From Methylopila sp. 73B (GTDB lineage: Bacteria; Pseudomonadota; Alphaproteobacteria; Rhizobiales; Methylopilaceae): a stretch of DNA of 64,000 bases. Position numbers and translations under genes: made by a program. The stretch lies in NCBI RefSeq assembly GCF_000526315.1, contig NZ_JAFV01000001.1, positions 3,784,501 through 3,848,500 on the forward strand, given 5' to 3'. Below the pieces are notes generated by a model that ran no database searches, was not told the origin of the DNA, and saw only the letters and a program-made list of their open reading frames with translations. Each line of letters begins with the position of its first letter. Within the stretch, counting starts at the first letter, position 1. Positions 61,292 to 64,000 of this stretch are shown piece by piece.

Positions 61292-62449
61292 TCAGCCGAA
61301 GGCGGTCGCGAGCGCCCGCTGGTAGATGCGCGTCAGCGTCTCGAGGTCGGCGACCGCCACCCGCTCGTCGATCTGGTGCATGGTCTGGCCGACGAGGCCG
61401 AACTCCACCACCGGGCAGTAGCTCTTGATGAACCGCGCGTCGGAGGTGCCGCCGCCGGTGGTGAGCGCCGGCCGCCGCCCGGTCTCGGCCTCGACGGCCG
61501 CGCAGAGCGTCTCGACCAGCGGACCCTGCGGCGTCAGGAAGGCCTCGGCGTTCGGCCGCTCGAAGGCGAGCGCGTAGTTGCCCGCGCCGATGGCGTCGTC
61601 GAGCCGCTCGGCGATCAGCGCCATCAGGCTCGCCGAGGTGTGGAGATCGTTGTAGCGCACGTTGAACTGCAGGGCGGCGTCGCCGGGGATGACGTTGTAG
61701 GCGCCCGTCCCGCTGCGGACGCCGACGACCTCGAGGTTCGACGGCTCGAAGTGCTCCGTCCCCTCGTCCAGCGGCTCGCCCATCAGCGCGGTGAGCGCGG
61801 GCGCGAGCTCCCGGACGGGATTGCGGGCGAGGTGGGGGTACGCGACGTGGCCCTGCAGGCCGGGAAGCGTGACCACGCCCGACAGGCTGCCGCGGCGACC
61901 GATCTTCGCGACGTCGCCCAAGGCCTCAGGGTTCGTGGGCTCGCCCAGCAGGCAGCCGGAGAAACGCTCGCCGCGCGCATGCGCCCATTCCAGCAGCTTC
62001 GCCGTGCCGTTGATCGCCGGACCTTCCTCGTCGCCGGTGATGAGGAAGGCGACCGGCCCGCCGAGCTCGCCGCCGCCCTCGAGCGCGCGGGCGACCGCGG
62101 CCACCATGCAGGCCACCGCGCCCTTCATGTCGACCGCGCCGCGGCCGTAGAGCTCGTCGCCGACGATCGTCCCTGAGAACGGCTCATGGCTCCAGCGGGC
62201 CTCGTCGCCGGGCGGGACCACGTCGGTGTGGCCGGCGAACACGAAGGCTTCGCCGGCGCCGCGCCGGGCGTAGAGGTTCGCGATGTCCGGCGTGCCCTCG
62301 TCGGAGAACACCGGGCGGTGGATCTCGAAGCCGAGCGGCGCCAGCAGCCGCTCCAGCAGGGCGTGGGCTCCGCCTTCCTCGGGCGTCACGCTCCGGCAGG
62401 CGATCAGCGCCTGCGCGACCGCGACGGGATCTCGGGGGTCGATGGGCAT
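61292..62449 (-). CDS. dapE: Succinyl-diaminopimelate desuccinylase
   Basis: The 385-residue M20-type di-zinc enzyme removes succinate from N-succinyl-LL-diaminopimelate on the way to lysine and peptidoglycan DAP. Metal and catalytic motifs are FAGHTDVVPPGD, GRGAVDMKGA (bridging Asp), TGDEEGPAINGT (general base Glu) and the late FGLVGQTMHQIDE. The dimer and lid domain has RRGSLSG and NVRYNDLHT. The start at 62449 (MPIDPRD) is used; an ATG further upstream lies in the repeat element. dapD lies upstream on the same strand. Confidence 0.96.
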   Translation of the reverse strand: MPIDPRDPVAVAQALIACRSVTPEEGGAHALLERLLAPLGFEIHRPVFSDEGTPDIANLYARRGAGEAFVFAGHTDVVPPGDEARWSHEPFSGTIVGDELYGRGAVDMKGAVACMVAAVARALEGGGELGGPVAFLITGDEEGPAINGTAKLLEWAHARGERFSGCLLGEPTNPEALGDVAKIGRRGSLSGVVTLPGLQGHVAYPHLARNPVRELAPALTALMGEPLDEGTEHFEPSNLEVVGVRSGTGAYNVIPGDAALQFNVRYNDLHTSASLMALIAERLDDAIGAGNYALAFERPNAEAFLTPQGPLVETLCAAVEAETGRRPALTTGGGTSDARFIKSYCPVVEFGLVGQTMHQIDERVAVADLETLTRIYQRALATAFG

Positions 62450-62472
62450 CGCGCGCGTTCTCCCGCGAGGCG

Positions 62473-62596
62473 CCCCCTCACCCGTCATCGCTGACGCGAT
62501 GCCGACCTCTCCCCGCTGGGGAGAGGTAAGGAAGCGGCTCCGTTCTTCACCTTTCCCCGGCGAGGAGAGGTCGGCCCGCAGGGCCGGGTGAGGGGG
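62473..62596. repeat. Extragenic palindromic element (type 3) between dapD and dapE
   Basis: Perfect 12-bp end arms CCCCCTCACCCG (62473-62484) and CGGGTGAGGGGG (62585-62596) enclose smaller dyads (GACCTCTCCCC ... GGAGAGGT). It fills the dapD-dapE gap and may modulate coupling of the two genes. Confidence 0.7.
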
Positions 62597-62605
62597 CTTT
62601 CGCCC

Positions 62606-63448
<843 letters not shown>

Positions 63449-63557
63449 GGGTGCGGGCTCCGCGGAGAGGGATAGAGACAGGCTCGGACGTTTGGGACGC
63501 GCGGCCGGGGCTGTCAATTGGGGAGGGCGTTATGAACGTCACAGGACGAGGCGCGGG

Positions 63558-63719
63558 CGTCCCTCCCCCGGAAGGGGAGGGTGGACGGGCGAAGCCCGGC
63601 CGGGTGGGGTGGGCGCAGGATCAATCCCGACCGCCGCGCTTCACGCCCCAGGCCCCACCCGACCTCGGCCGAGCCGAGGCCACCCTCCCCGAGCTGGCGC
63701 TCGAGGAGGGATCCCCGAG
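63558..63719. repeat. Interspersed GC-rich palindromic element (type 2, copy B)
   Basis: It is bounded by CCCTCCCCCGG and GGAGGGATCC-type ends. It shares a perfect 39-bp segment with the element at 56361-56530 in inverted orientation. It lies between the dapD start region and the ligase stop; the remainder of the 298-bp gap shows no gene. Confidence 0.75.
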
Positions 63720-63746
63720 TTCGTCCGGCCCGCGTATGGGGCGTCC

Positions 63747-64000
63747 TCAGCTTTTCAGCGCCTCCAGGTCGGCGTAGAGGTCGAGCGCCTCGGGGTTCGC
63801 CAGCGCGTCCTTGTTCTTCACGGCGCGGCCGTGCACCACCTCGCGCACGGCGAGCTCCACGATCTTGCCGGACTTGGTGCGCGGGATGTCGGAGACCGCG
63901 ACCACCCTGGCCGGCACGTGCCGCGGCGAGGCGCCCTCGCGGATGCGCGTCTTCACCCGCTTGGTCAGGTCCTCGTCCAGCGTCGCGCCCTCGGCCAGCC
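63747..64000 (-). CDS. Acetoacetate-CoA ligase, C-terminal part (runs off the window)
   Basis: Only the last about 84 codons are present. The segment contains [28 protein letters not shown] and [20 protein letters not shown], the second being the C-terminal adenylation-domain motif with the catalytic Lys of ANL enzymes. The following [19 protein letters not shown] is typical of acetoacetyl-CoA synthetase rather than acetyl-CoA synthetase. It activates acetoacetate for polyhydroxybutyrate or ketone metabolism. Confidence 0.82.
   Translation of the reverse strand, partial: LAEGATLDEDLTKRVKTRIREGASPRHVPARVVAVSDIPRTKSGKIVELAVREVVHGRAVKNKDALANPEALDLYADLEALKS

Overview
The window is high-GC alphaproteobacterial chromosome, most probably from the order Hyphomicrobiales (Rhizobiales). 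The pointers are family-level gene neighbourhoods: two rpoH sigma-factor genes, a Suv3/MgpS-type helicase next to an S4 RNA-binding protein with fdxA and carD nearby, a DUF3108 gene beside rpmB, a DUF1476 (F1-ATPase zeta) gene, and a DUF6476-rluD-rpoH block. The genus cannot be decided from the sequence alone.

Left chromosomal part (1-12.5 kb): the end of an MFS transporter, NADP-isocitrate dehydrogenase, an exported SH3 protein, an HpcH/HpaI aldolase, the zeta-type protein, ftsH, a small exported protein behind an EcfG-type stress promoter, a DUF808 membrane protein, a DNA-alkyl repair protein, a DadA-type D-amino-acid dehydrogenase and a succinate-semialdehyde dehydrogenase.

Integrated element (12,544-22,730): a 10.2-kb island sits in the 3' end of a tRNA-Glu(CTC) gene and is bounded by a perfect 48-bp direct repeat. 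It carries a tyrosine integrase, an unknown GTGA-coupled gene, an AlpA-like regulator, three tandem translationally coupled paralogues of about 87 residues, an archaeo-eukaryotic-type primase without a helicase, an iteron-rich origin candidate, a small unknown gene, a terminase small-subunit-like gene, a terminase large subunit, a helical protein and an AT-richer membrane-protein gene next to the attachment site. No capsid, portal, tail or lysis gene is visible. The set fits a phage satellite or PICI-like element of a type I do not recognise, and is the main object of interest here.

Middle chromosomal part (22.7-43 kb): tRNA-Glu, DUF6476, rluD, rpoH1, a frameshifted VOC dioxygenase-like gene, purA, an alanine/proline-rich membrane-anchored protein, an RTX calcium-binding protein, rpoH2, carD and fdxA. 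A SulP transporter/beta-carbonic anhydrase pair lies between fdxA and the S4 protein and helicase. Then follow DUF3108, rpmB with a clear sigma-70 promoter, a queuosine-precursor transporter and a 2-hydroxyacid dehydrogenase.

Right part (43-64 kb): a complete CUT1-type sugar ABC transporter with a 3-hydroxyisobutyrate-dehydrogenase-like gene; a DMT exporter coupled to an SDR; a MarR regulator; an orphan TauB-type ATPase; pyroglutamyl peptidase; a creatininase-family amidohydrolase; an alpha/beta hydrolase; YjbQ; a CrbR/CrbS-like two-component pair; mscL; a glutathione transferase; dapE and dapD; and the end of an acetoacetate-CoA ligase gene. Three kinds of extragenic palindromic repeat element lie in the intergenic gaps of this part.
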